The notes beneath the pieces are model-generated. The model worked only from the letters and a program-made list of their open reading frames with translations. It ran no database searches and was not told the DNA's origin. From positions 5,828,001-5,892,000 of the forward strand of contig OZ244235.1 in the NCBI GenBank assembly GCA_965217095.1: 64,000 nt of DNA, given 5' to 3'. Position numbers and translations under genes: made by a program. This DNA comes from CAYNZV01 sp965217095 (GTDB lineage Bacteria; Latescibacterota; UBA2968; UBA8231). Of the stretch, positions 1 to 8,425 are shown piece after piece (position 1 is the first letter of the stretch; each line of letters starts with the position of its first letter).

Positions 1-86
1 TTGGGCCATGTTATAATCTAAAGCCGATTCGATAAGACGGATGTGATCAAACGCACCAGATTGAGGCATACCGACCTTGGTGCAGC

Positions 87-115
87 TTGACCCTCGTACG
101 GCCCAGAAATAGGTT
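87..115 (+). promoter_or_regulatory. putative sigma-70 promoter upstream of dnaG
   Basis: TTGACC (87-92) matches the -35 consensus at 5 of 6 positions. It is separated by exactly 17 bp from TAGGTT (110-115), a weak -10. The start codon of dnaG lies 40 bp further on. A separate TATAAT occurs at 12-17, with any -35 box outside the window. Both are sequence matches only. Confidence 0.35.
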
Positions 116-155
116 TTAATTTTCTCCTGTCCAGTCAAGCTATTCTCAAATCAAC

Positions 156-1937
156 ATGCAGCGGATTCCGGATGCGACCATAGAACGCATCAAAGACGCG
201 ACGGATATCGTCGAAATTGTCTCGGACCACGTCCAATTGACCAAGCGGGGCCGGAACTACTTCGGAGTCTGTCCCTTCCACTCCGAGAAAACAGCCTCGT
301 TCAGCGTCAACCCCGAGATGCAGATCTATCGATGTTTCGGCTGCGGCGAAGGAGGCAACGCGTTCAAATTCGTGCAGAAGATCGACGGAGTGAGTTTCGT
401 CGAGGCGGTCTCGTTTCTAGCTCAACGGAGCGGCATTCCTTTGGAGATAGAGAGAAACACCGAGACCGCCGAGTCGAACGATGAGCTTTTCCGCGCCAAC
501 GAAATCGCTGGCAAGTATTTCCATCATATGCTGTTCTCCGACGAACAGGGACGCCCGGCTTTGCAGTATTTGGAAGGCCGCGGCCTACCGCGGGATACCA
601 TCGAAGATCTGAAAATCGGCTTTGCACCCGACTCTTGGGACGGGCTGATGGGGGTGCTGCATCGAAGGGGTATCCCACCACTCATGGCCGAGCGAGCTGG
701 GTTGGCGGTCAAACGCCAGAAGGGAAACGGGTTTTACGATCGTTTCCGCGGTCGAATCGCGTTTCCTATCGCCAACGCGACCGGGCGTGTTGTGGGTTTC
801 GGCGCGCGCGCTCTGGCGGACGATCAAGAACCGAAATACCTGAACTCCCCCGAGACTGCGATTTATCGCAAGAGCCTGATACTCTACGGTCTGAGCCGCT
901 CCCGAGGAGCCATACGCGATCGCGACCTGGCGTTGGTGGTGGAGGGATACATGGATGTTGCTCGGCTCGTGCAACACGGGATATCTAACGTCGTTGCGAC
1001 GTCCGGCACAGCGCTCACCGCCGAGCAATGCCGCTTGCTGTCGCGTTACAGTCGCAGGGTGGTTCTCGTTTTCGACGGAGATTCCGCCGGGTCAACGGCT
1101 GCCGAACGGGGAATCGAGATTCTGTTGGGCGCGGATCTCGAAGCCCGCGTAGTCTGCCTGCCAACGGGTCACGATCCGGATAGCCTGGTGCGGGACGAGG
1201 GCGCCGATCGCCTGAACGCTCTTGTCGATTCGTCCTTGTCGGTACTGGATTTCTATCTGGATCGCCTGGCGACCCGGTTCGATTTAAAATCGGTTGAGGG
1301 CAAGGCCCAGGTAGTGGCCCATCTCAAACCTGTGATCGGCCGCATAAGCGACGCGGTGAGACGGGATCTCATGCTGCGCGAAGTGGCGTCGCGGTTGGGG
1401 GTCGCTGAACCAGCGATCCGGGCCGAGCTTCAGCGCGACACGCGGGAGCCCAAACCTCGCGGCTCGGCGTCCGAGCCCTTCGTGCCGCCGCCTGAGCTGC
1501 CGTCGATCGAAAAACAGTTTCTCGGCCTCTTGATCAAATTCCCCCGCTTTATCGCTCCATCTGCCACGGTAATCGAGCCCGAAGAATTCCTCGACTCGCG
1601 CTCTCGCGCCATTTGCGCACATCTGTTCGACCGACACAAGAGTTCCGACGAGATAGACCCCTCACTGCTTGTGGAAGACTTCGACGATGAGATCCTGGTC
1701 AACGCAGTTACTGCTTGCGCCGTGGAAGAGTTCGATGACGACCAGGTGGACGAATTCTGGTCCGACACCGTTGACAGATTCAAGAGTGACGCCTTGACCA
1801 GGCGGATGGAGTCCTTGAAACAGGAGCTGGCGGCAGCCTCGAAGAAGGGGAACGAGAAACTGGTTGAGGAACTTGCCGGAGACCTCGAGGAGCTGGTGAA
1901 AGAGCGAGCCTCGAACTCGGTAGAACGCGCTCCGTGA
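156..1937 (+). CDS. dnaG: DNA primase DnaG
   Basis: DnaG synthesises the RNA primers for chromosomal DNA replication at the fork. The 593-residue length is typical. The N-terminal CHC2 zinc finger is complete, with C39, H42, C60 and C63 in GVCPFH and RCFGCG. The primase core and Toprim domain follow, with the metal-binding glutamate in VVEGYMD (about residue 262) and the DGD motif in VFDGDSAGS (about 306-308). The last 150 or so residues correspond to the helical domain that contacts the replicative helicase. The ATG at 156 is used because the family signature starts a few residues later (IPDATIERIK). No strong ribosome binding site is visible. It is followed by an unrelated surface-protein gene, not the rpoD often found next to dnaG. 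Confidence 0.97.
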   Translation: MQRIPDATIERIKDATDIVEIVSDHVQLTKRGRNYFGVCPFHSEKTASFSVNPEMQIYRCFGCGEGGNAFKFVQKIDGVSFVEAVSFLAQRSGIPLEIERNTETAESNDELFRANEIAGKYFHHMLFSDEQGRPALQYLEGRGLPRDTIEDLKIGFAPDSWDGLMGVLHRRGIPPLMAERAGLAVKRQKGNGFYDRFRGRIAFPIANATGRVVGFGARALADDQEPKYLNSPETAIYRKSLILYGLSRSRGAIRDRDLALVVEGYMDVARLVQHGISNVVATSGTALTAEQCRLLSRYSRRVVLVFDGDSAGSTAAERGIEILLGADLEARVVCLPTGHDPDSLVRDEGADRLNALVDSSLSVLDFYLDRLATRFDLKSVEGKAQVVAHLKPVIGRISDAVRRDLMLREVASRLGVAEPAIRAELQRDTREPKPRGSASEPFVPPPELPSIEKQFLGLLIKFPRFIAPSATVIEPEEFLDSRSRAICAHLFDRHKSSDEIDPSLLVEDFDDEILVNAVTACAVEEFDDDQVDEFWSDTVDRFKSDALTRRMESLKQELAAASKKGNEKLVEELAGDLEELVKERASNSVERAP

Positions 1938-2182
1938 TCTTGCGTGAGGTTCGCCGCCTACCTGGAGCACGCCTGATCCACCGTAGCGTTGCCGCGAAGC
2001 GACCGAACATTCTCTTCTTCTTCACCGACTGACTTCAACCACGCCACCCCTCGGCTCGCCCCCCGGTCAGCCCTTACGAGCTGGGGCCCGAAAAATGCTT
2101 TGAGATTCCCCAGCCCACTTGTTACATTTCCAGGGTTATACCTAAAGAAAACTATATTAGGCATTGTGGAGTTCCGCCGAGA

Positions 2183-5100
2183 TTGCAGTCTTTGACCTAT
2201 AAATTGTTTATTTACTACCATATACCGTTTGGGTTGATGGCCTTGTCCACGACCCTGGCAGGGACGAATTCGGCCGCCGCCGCCGCCGGTCAGAGTGGCC
2301 GGGTCGCTGGCACCTCCGAACTCCATGAGTCGCGGCCGTTTCTACGCTGGGAGCGCCCCGCCTACAACAATCTGGCCCTGCAGAATTTCTCCAACTACGA
2401 GAATCACTATAGGCCATACGACGACTCGCCGCGCACGTATTACGGCCCGATGGGGGACTACCTCACCACCGGCTACGACCTCTACTTCTGGGAGGAGGTT
2501 CGCACCCCCGGTCAGGTCTACGGCAGTGTGATCTTCAAGCCGAACGAGATGTACAATCATCCCTGGGAGAAGGTCTACAACTCGGTGGCGGTGATGCGAG
2601 ACGGGTACGGTGGTTGGGGCTACAGCTTTATCGTCGGCGACAACCTGATCGCGCGGTTTTCGCCTTTGACCCTATCCATGACCAGCTTCAACGGATTGCG
2701 TTTCGACATCGCGACACCTCTGTTCAAGATCACCACCCTAGCATCGCGTATTGAGCGACCACACACCTATCAGGAGGTGCCCACCATATGGGCGATCGGC
2801 AAGACCCACTTCGCTGACGACTCCACCCTTCTTTTGGGGAGCCGGCTGCAGATGGACGTCGGATTGGGAAGTCTCGGAATTAATGCCATCAATTCCCACG
2901 TGTATCGAAGCACCCAGGAAAACAGCAGTCTCAAAGGTGTGCTTCGTCCCGACCAACCACTGATGGACTGGGTCATTGTGCGCTTTTCCGACGATTCGCC
3001 CGACGACGGCACTGGCGGAGCCCACCTGCAGGATGTCCGACTCATCCTCAACGGTGAAGACCGTCCGGATATCGTGCCGTTAGTGGTGAGCAACCCTGCC
3101 GGCATTCGGCCGCAGGTTGGTACGGTTTCCTCCGCCACGGGTCGCTTTCGCGCGGTCAACTACACCCTGTTCTCCGGGCACCGCCGCTTTTACCGCGGAC
3201 GGGACGATCTGCCCCTTTATTCCGACTACCTGTTGCGCCGGGATCACGAGCTCGGAGAAGACATCAGCAAGGTTTCGAATCTCGAAGGGGTCGTGGAGAA
3301 TTTTCGCATCGAGTCCCCCGCCGGCATGCTGGAAGCGAACGGAGAATCGGAGATCGCCTTCCTCTACGACCTCTCCCAAGAACCAGCGGTGGAGTCGGTG
3401 GAGATCCAGGCTCTCCTCGGAAACGATTACCGGGTCGACGTGGCCACCTTGTACGAAGTAAATCCGCGAGGGAAGACCTACCACGCCCGGTACTCCACCA
3501 CATTCTACAAGAATGTGCTCCGCGCGCGAGACAACGTGCGGGACCTCACCAACTTAAAGCCGGTGCGATTTCACGTGGGCGAAGATACAGGTGTCTTTGT
3601 CTACGGCGCCGATGCCCATTTGACCCTTGTGGGTTTCGAGCTCAACGCGGAGTACGCCCGGTCGGCACTGTGGGGGCGTTATCCGGCGCACGACGGCGGT
3701 GTGATCAACGCTGGTGGGAGCCCCCGTTTCTCGCAGAAGGACGACGCCTATTTCATCAACGCGACGCGCTGGTTCAAAGGGGGTCGGGTAGGCGCCGAGG
3801 CCTTCTCCATCAATCCAGATTTTACGACCACGTATCGTACGTATCTGGACGAGGAGAATTTTGGCCACTCCCATCTCCTCGGGATGCTCAACGAAACGAT
3901 CTATTGGGATCTGGTGGAAGACAACGACGACGCTGACCGCCTCCCGGACCGGCGGCTGGGCAACATCGTCGGTTTCACCAACGACAGCCAAGACTATGAT
4001 CTGGATGGCGTGAATCTGGACCAGGACGAAGACAACGATGGTTTTCCGGATACCAATCGCGACGGCGATTCGGTTCCAGACTACGAAGAACCGTTCCTCA
4101 TGTACGATGTGGAGCCCAACATCTACGTCTACGGGCTGGACCGGAACAACAACGACGAGCCGGACCGGCGCGAAGACGACGGCGACGTGGATTACCCGTA
4201 CGATCCGGACCAGCGGGGGTATCACCTGTTTGCCCAGTTCGATCTGACGCCACAGTTGTCGTTCGCGGCGGGGCGCTACGCGGTGAGCCAGGTCGCGGGC
4301 TCGGGACGCAACCGGAGCACCTACGGGTTGGTGACGCTGGACATTCGCGGATTCGGGGGACGTCGCCTTTTCTTTCTCGAAAACCATCTTCGAGCGGTTC
4401 AGGACGATATTCAGGATCCCTACATCGTCATTCAGGAGATTCCCAGCCGAACCAACCAATTCAGTTTTCGCGGCCTGGGAAGGTGCAACTGCGCCGAGGC
4501 CTACGGCCGGGACTATCCGCCCATATTCAGTAATCGTTCGGTTCGGGATCTGCGAAACTACAAGGACAGCTTCGTGAACGAGACCTACTTGGATCTGCGG
4601 ATAAATCCGATTTCGACGCTGAAGGTCAATCAGAAGCTGCGAGCGCGGTTCAACTGGCAGCAGGGAGGAGAGCTCTACAACAAGACCTTCCAGCAGGAAC
4701 GGCGGCTGGATTTCTGGACCTCGATATCCCAAGTAGAGCTCACCAGGCATTGGGGCAAACTCAAGGTGACACCACAATTCAAGTACATGTATGTGAGCCT
4801 GCGCGATCAGGAACGCGGCAACGATCTGCTGGCGGAGACGCGGTCAATCCCGATCCTGCGACTGGAATACCCGTTGATGTCGAGGACGTCGTTGCGGGCA
4901 GGTTTTCAGGGGATCGGTCCGTTTCCCTATCGCCTGACCGACGACACGGCCGACCGCAACAGCTACGATCAGCGCACCGCTTTCGTGACGATCACCAACC
5001 GCAGCGGATATTTCGGTTACGAGCTGGTGACGATCGTGGGGATCGACAAGGATAAGCGCAAATACAAGACGAGGTTTCGCGACGCACGGAATTTTGATAG

Positions 5101-5284
5101 TGTGACAATGTTCGCGCGCGCTGGTGGGCTTTTCGGATTACGGACGGCCCATTTAATTACGGAGTATCGCTTGATGAAGTGCAATCGGATCTCCCGCTAT
5201 CTGCACGGTATGGGCTTGCCCGCGCGGGCGCCGCCCATCGCACCGGCGCGATCACATCTCCAAGCGGAATTCGCCTACGCCTGA
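2183..5284 (+). CDS. large secreted/outer-membrane-type protein (copy A), C-terminus frameshifted
   Basis: I do not recognise the family by name. The protein starts with a hydrophobic leader (TTG start, or ATG at 2237). It then has a long beta-rich, aromatic-rich region and an acidic calcium-binding-like linker near residues 610-635 (DEDNDGFPDTNRDGDSVPDY). A second beta-rich region follows. It is a full-length paralogue of the gene at 26816-29728, with shared segments such as YEDSPR/YDDSPR, NNNDEPD and DQRGYHLF. The paralogue ends in aromatic-rich strands with a terminal Phe, as many outer-membrane barrels do. Here the frame shifts in a CG run at 5113-5121. The adjacent frame continues with ALVGFSDYGRPI and stops at 5154-5156, matching the paralogue's TLIGFTEFGPLF. 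The last roughly 55 residues of the printed frame are therefore read-through. Function is unknown; an outer-membrane channel or surface scaffold is an inference. Confidence 0.8.
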   Translation: MQSLTYKLFIYYHIPFGLMALSTTLAGTNSAAAAAGQSGRVAGTSELHESRPFLRWERPAYNNLALQNFSNYENHYRPYDDSPRTYYGPMGDYLTTGYDLYFWEEVRTPGQVYGSVIFKPNEMYNHPWEKVYNSVAVMRDGYGGWGYSFIVGDNLIARFSPLTLSMTSFNGLRFDIATPLFKITTLASRIERPHTYQEVPTIWAIGKTHFADDSTLLLGSRLQMDVGLGSLGINAINSHVYRSTQENSSLKGVLRPDQPLMDWVIVRFSDDSPDDGTGGAHLQDVRLILNGEDRPDIVPLVVSNPAGIRPQVGTVSSATGRFRAVNYTLFSGHRRFYRGRDDLPLYSDYLLRRDHELGEDISKVSNLEGVVENFRIESPAGMLEANGESEIAFLYDLSQEPAVESVEIQALLGNDYRVDVATLYEVNPRGKTYHARYSTTFYKNVLRARDNVRDLTNLKPVRFHVGEDTGVFVYGADAHLTLVGFELNAEYARSALWGRYPAHDGGVINAGGSPRFSQKDDAYFINATRWFKGGRVGAEAFSINPDFTTTYRTYLDEENFGHSHLLGMLNETIYWDLVEDNDDADRLPDRRLGNIVGFTNDSQDYDLDGVNLDQDEDNDGFPDTNRDGDSVPDYEEPFLMYDVEPNIYVYGLDRNNNDEPDRREDDGDVDYPYDPDQRGYHLFAQFDLTPQLSFAAGRYAVSQVAGSGRNRSTYGLVTLDIRGFGGRRLFFLENHLRAVQDDIQDPYIVIQEIPSRTNQFSFRGLGRCNCAEAYGRDYPPIFSNRSVRDLRNYKDSFVNETYLDLRINPISTLKVNQKLRARFNWQQGGELYNKTFQQERRLDFWTSISQVELTRHWGKLKVTPQFKYMYVSLRDQERGNDLLAETRSIPILRLEYPLMSRTSLRAGFQGIGPFPYRLTDDTADRNSYDQRTAFVTITNRSGYFGYELVTIVGIDKDKRKYKTRFRDARNFDSVTMFARAGGLFGLRTAHLITEYRLMKCNRISRYLHGMGLPARAPPIAPARSHLQAEFAYA

Positions 5285-5303
5285 TTTTGTCACGGGCGCG
5301 TGG

Positions 5304-5720
5304 GTGAAGTGTACCTGTGCCGCTGTGAGCAACATCCCCTATGTCCTCAGCACCTTTGCCAGCGCCAGCCTGGAGCGCATCAAGCCGGTGGCAGGCACCA
5401 AAGCATGGTTCCAATATTACCCATCCAACGACCCTCGAATCGCACAGGATTTGATCGATCGCGCCCAAAAAGCTGGCTACCAAATGCTGGTCGCCACCGT
5501 CGATATTCCCGTCGAGACGCGGCGTGAACGCGACATCCGCAACGGTCTGTCGGTGCCGCCCGCCTTTGATGTGCGCACGTTGTGGCAAATGGTCACGCAT
5601 CCCAATTGAGCGCTGCGCATGTTGCGGGTTGGCGTGCCAGAATTCGAGCGACCACGTGATGAATATTTTGAAAGCGGAGCTAAGAAGAGCAATGGCGCAG
5701 ATGGGCTGCCCTACCCTTGA
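5304..5720 (+). pseudogene. remnant of FMN-dependent alpha-hydroxy-acid dehydrogenase (lactate oxidase family)
   Basis: The frame encodes the middle of an alpha-hydroxy-acid oxidase barrel: NIPYVLSTFASASLE, AWFQYYPSNDP, AGYQMLVATVDIPVETRRERD and the DVRTLWQM segment. Family members have about 350-400 residues, and only about 140 codons remain. A TGA at 5607-5609 sits exactly where the family has Trp (THPNW-ALRMLRVGVPEFERP), and the same frame stays open to 5718. This is best explained as a TGG to TGA nonsense mutation. The N-terminal part (about 5157-5303) is present only as unreadable, frameshifted sequence. The C-terminal half with the catalytic His is missing. It is non-functional. Confidence 0.8.
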
Positions 5721-5872
5721 GATGTTGCCACAATTTTTAATTAGAGAAGAGAGCTGAACAAGCGCAGATATGGGTGAAAGACTTGATAAACTTAAATGTA
5801 GAGCTTGATATTGTGGATATCGATAGCTTGACTTAATCCTAAAACTCTGTCAAAGAACACATCTTAACTATT

Positions 5873-6635
5873 ATGAGCATCCTCACCGAATGCGACGTCG
5901 ATTTTTTCCGCAACAACGGGCATGTCGTTCGCACCGACCTCGTAACGCCCGACGAAGTACGGGAGTTTGTTGAGCTCTTCGACGCCGACCGCAAGAAGAC
6001 GCCGCTTCGATGGATGCGCCGCGGCACCCAGGACGGCAACTACGACGCCCTTGTCACCTCGCCTCAATTCGACGCAGTCATCCGCCATCCCCGCATCCTG
6101 CAGGCCGTTGAAGAGCTCCTGGGTGGCCCCGTCTGCTTTGGTGAAATCGGCATCCGCTCTATGGGCCCTTACGACGGCGAACTCAAACAGGGCTGGCACC
6201 GGGACCGTCCGCACTGGCCCAAGCATCCCCTGCGCATGGACTACATCCAGCTCATGCTCTACCTTACCGATGTCGACGAGACTACTCACTGTTTCTCACT
6301 GTCTCCCGAGTCCGTGGATGAACCGATCCTGAAGGATATGGCGGAACAGTTCGAACGCGGCGGCCGCGTTGACATCCACGGCCTTGCCGGAACAGTCTGT
6401 CTCTTCAACGTGGCGGTGTTACACACTGCCACGACCCCGACCCACCCAGAGCGAGCGCAAGACCGTGCAGGTCTACTACGGACACCGAGAGCGCGCCTAC
6501 CTGGCCAATGACTCGGTTATTCCCCCTATGTTTTGGAAGGACCATCCCGACCCCAAAGTGCGAGCCTTCTACGGCAACCTCAACGAGATCACACGCATTT
6601 ACCTGCGCGCATTTGGGATGGAGGAGCCGGCGTGA
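5873..6635 (+). pseudogene. PhyH-family dioxygenase (copy A), frameshifted
   Basis: This encodes a phytanoyl-CoA-dioxygenase-like Fe(II)/2-oxoglutarate oxygenase. The iron-binding H-x-D is in GWHRDRPHWP and the distal His is in NVAVLHTATT. The frame from ATG 5873 runs out at 6511. The genuine C-terminus (ERKTVQVYYGHRERAYLAND and onward to RAFGMEEPA) lies in the next frame, ending at 6635. Removing one C from the CCCC run at 6435-6438 restores a continuous reading (HTATTRPTQSERKT), so the lesion is a single-base insertion or a sequencing error in a short homopolymer. An A+T-rich leader (5720-5872) precedes it. The restored protein would have about 253 residues, normal for the family. Its substrate cannot be read from sequence. 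Confidence 0.85.
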
Positions 6636-6680
6636 TCCCGGACCCGAGGGGTCCGGCGAAGTTGTTCTCGATAGCGCTAC

Positions 6681-6757
6681 GGGCCCATAGCTCAGTTGGT
6701 TAGAGCGGCGGACTCATAATCCGTTGGTCGTAGGTTCGAGTCCTACTGGGCCCACCA
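6681..6757 (+). tRNA. tRNA-Ile2 (CAU anticodon, lysidine type)
   Basis: The 77-nt cloverleaf has acceptor stem GGGCCCA/TGGGCCC, a D arm AGCTCAGTTGGTTAGAGC, anticodon loop CTCATAA, T loop TTCGAGT and an encoded CCA. The CAU anticodon could be elongator Met. The anticodon stem and variable loop (TCCGTTGGTCGTAGG) match the tRNA-Ile2 pattern, whose C34 is converted to lysidine by TilS. Confidence 0.8.
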
Positions 6758-6776
6758 AATCCACATCCACAGTTGC

Positions 6777-6853
6777 GGGCGATTAGCTCAGTTGGTTAGA
6801 GCGCTGGTTTCACATACCAGAGGTCACTGGTTCAAATCCAGTATCGCCCACCA
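6777..6853 (+). tRNA. tRNA-Val (CAC)
   Basis: The 77-nt cloverleaf has acceptor GGGCGAT/ATCGCCC, anticodon stem CTGGT/ACCAG with loop TTCACAT (anticodon CAC), T arm ACTGG-TTCAAAT-CCAGT and an encoded CCA. It lies 19 bp after tRNA-Ile2, probably in the same transcript. Confidence 0.95.
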
Positions 6854-6861
6854 TCCCAAAG

Positions 6862-6898
6862 GCCCTCGGGATCTCTGATCTCGGGGGCTCTCTTTTTG
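6862..6898 (+). terminator. rho-independent terminator after the tRNA pair
   Basis: GCCCTCGGGATC and GATCTCGGGGGC form a 12-bp stem with two G-U pairs and a TCT loop, followed by TCTCTTTTTG. It lies 8 nt after the CCA of tRNA-Val. Confidence 0.9.
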
Positions 6899-7083
6899 TC
6901 GACACTAGAGAAGAATCAAAGACCCTTCCCAGTTGACGTGTGTCCGCAATATGCCGGTGCACTAATCCGACTTGCGCGGGGGCAACCGACAGTCTTGACC
7001 TATCCGCTTCACGACCGCATCTTATTGCTCGTATCACATTTGTCTGGCTGAACTTGCGTCATTTCCTGGGAGGAGGTCTCGCC

Positions 7084-7794
7084 GTGCAAGAAGGTCTGCT
7101 TCAATTGATTCGGCTACAAGACGTAGACCTAGAGTTGAGAGAACTGGAAAAGGTGCGCGATCACTATCCCAGCGAAATCAGCGTCCGCGAGAAAGAGATC
7201 GTCGATGCGCGCAGCGGTTTGGAGGAACTCGAAAACACCCTCGAGGAGCTTGCGCGGCAACAGCGGCAGGTTGAGCGTGAATTGGAGGATTCGAAGGTCA
7301 ACTTGAAGAAACATGAGGAACGCTTTGCCGTAGTCGCGACCAACAAAGAATACGACGCTCTGCAAATGGAAATCGAGGCGTGCAAGTCGGGTATTTTCGA
7401 ACGCGAAAGCCGTATTCTCGATATCATCGAAAACACCGAAAAAATAAGCGAGCAGATCGCGGGGGAGAAAGAGGGCGTCGAGGAGGTCTGCTCGGAACAA
7501 CAGATTCGCATTAACGAACTGCAGTCCAAGCTGGCGACCTTGCAACAGGAAGTTGACGCGGTAACGGCACGACGGGAAGTGGTGAGCAAGGATATCGAAG
7601 GCCCGTTGCTACAGCACTACGATCGCCGCCGAAAAGGGAACGGATTGAGTGTTGCCGGGGTCCGGAAGGGGGCCTGTGGCTCCTGCTTTCGAGAGCTGCC
7701 GGCACAGCGAAAAAGCGATGTCCGGCGCAGCGAACGCTTGAACACCTGCGAAAGCTGTGGAGCAATTCTCGTTTGGGACGATAGTTCGAGTTAG
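7084..7794 (+). CDS. coiled-coil protein with C-terminal C4 zinc ribbon (DUF164/zf-RING_7 type)
   Basis: The start is the GTG at 7084, because GGGAGGAGG lies just upstream and the conserved N-terminus (LLQLIRLQDVDLELRELEK) begins there. This gives 236 residues. Residues about 10-170 form a long heptad-rich coiled coil. The C-terminus carries two CxxC pairs (ACGSC and CESC) that bind zinc. Members of this family are widespread in bacteria, often beside RNase P RNA or RNase H genes. No biochemical role is firmly established, and nucleic-acid or ribosome-associated functions have been suggested. Here the gene is followed 7 bp later by rnpB, which may share its transcript. Confidence 0.88.
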   Translation: MQEGLLQLIRLQDVDLELRELEKVRDHYPSEISVREKEIVDARSGLEELENTLEELARQQRQVERELEDSKVNLKKHEERFAVVATNKEYDALQMEIEACKSGIFERESRILDIIENTEKISEQIAGEKEGVEEVCSEQQIRINELQSKLATLQQEVDAVTARREVVSKDIEGPLLQHYDRRRKGNGLSVAGVRKGACGSCFRELPAQRKSDVRRSERLNTCESCGAILVWDDSSS

Positions 7795-7801
7795 AAGCTT
7801 T

Positions 7802-8163
7802 GGAGTGGGTCGGGTGATCGCGCTGATCGATCGATCGGTGAGGAAAGTCCGAGCTCCGCAGGACGGGATGCTGGGTAACGCCCAGGAGGGGCAACCCTAC
7901 AGATAGTGCCACAGAAAAGACACCGCCTGGCTCTCGAGCCAGGTAAGGGTGAAATGGTGAGGTAAGAGCTCACCGCGTTTCCGGCGACGGGGACGGCACG
8001 GTAAACCTCATCCGGAGCAAGGCCAAATAGGGGAAGAGAGGTGGTCCGCCTCGTTATAATTCCCGGGTAGGCTGCACCGAGGTATGCGGGTAACCGCTAC
8101 CCCAGATGAATGATCGCCCTGCACTTGACCGTGCAGACAGAACTCGGCTTACAGACCCACTCC
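7802..8163 (+). ncRNA. rnpB: RNase P RNA, bacterial class A
   Basis: This is the catalytic RNA that matures tRNA 5' ends. P1 is formed by GGAGTGGGTC (7802-7811) and GACCCACTCC (8154-8163), which fixes the ends. Conserved blocks appear in order: GAGGAAAGTCCGAGCTCCGC, CCACAGAAAAGAC, AAGGGTGAAATGGTG, GGTAAACCTC, GCAAGGCCAAATAGG, and near the 3' end CCCCAGATGAATGATCGCC and ACAGAACTCGGCTTACAGAC. The length (362 nt) is normal. It lies between the zinc-ribbon gene and the interrupted LPP20-like gene. Confidence 0.95.
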
Positions 8164-8196
8164 TCCGTTCCACAACCGTCGACTTAAACCGCCCTC

Positions 8197-8425
8197 ATGA
8201 TCTGCGTCCCTTTCTCCCGCAAATTCGCCTCCCTCGTGACACCTATGTCTCGGCTCTGGCGCCTTCTTCCGTCACTCCTTCTGATTTGCGGCGCTGCCAT
8301 TGGTCAGGAAGTGGAAGAGTCATTGAGTCTAGGTAGCGGTGACGGACAGATCATCGAAGGGCGCATAGATTGGACGAACAACGAGATCATCGCCTATGGC
8401 GAAGGGGTTGCTCCCGACGATCTAA
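8197..8425 (+). pseudogene. 5' part of LPP20-like envelope protein gene, interrupted by IS
   Basis: A signal peptide is visible, with the likely start at ATG 8245 (MSRLWRLLPSLLLICGAAIG). It is followed by the beginning of an LPP20/FlgT-like domain (GQIIEGRID, EIIAYGEGV). The IS element enters after CTAA at 8422-8425 and supplies a stop three bases later. Joining 8425 directly to 10065 restores one frame (GVAPDDL-TNPARRRLMGALA), so the insertion is clean and recent. The intact protein would have 328-344 residues. Confidence 0.85.

Noticed and set aside
12..17. TATAAT as the main dnaG promoter
   Set aside because: The -35 position falls outside the window and the site is 140 bp from the start codon. 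The TTGACC/TAGGTT pair at 87-115 is closer, though weak.
5304..5720. Reassignment of UGA (recoded stop) suggested by the in-frame TGA at a Trp site
   Set aside because: TGA is used as the normal terminal codon of many intact genes here (dnaG, the isolated sulfatase frame, the large IS-bounded rhamnosidase), and other Trp codons are TGG. One decayed gene is better explained by mutation.
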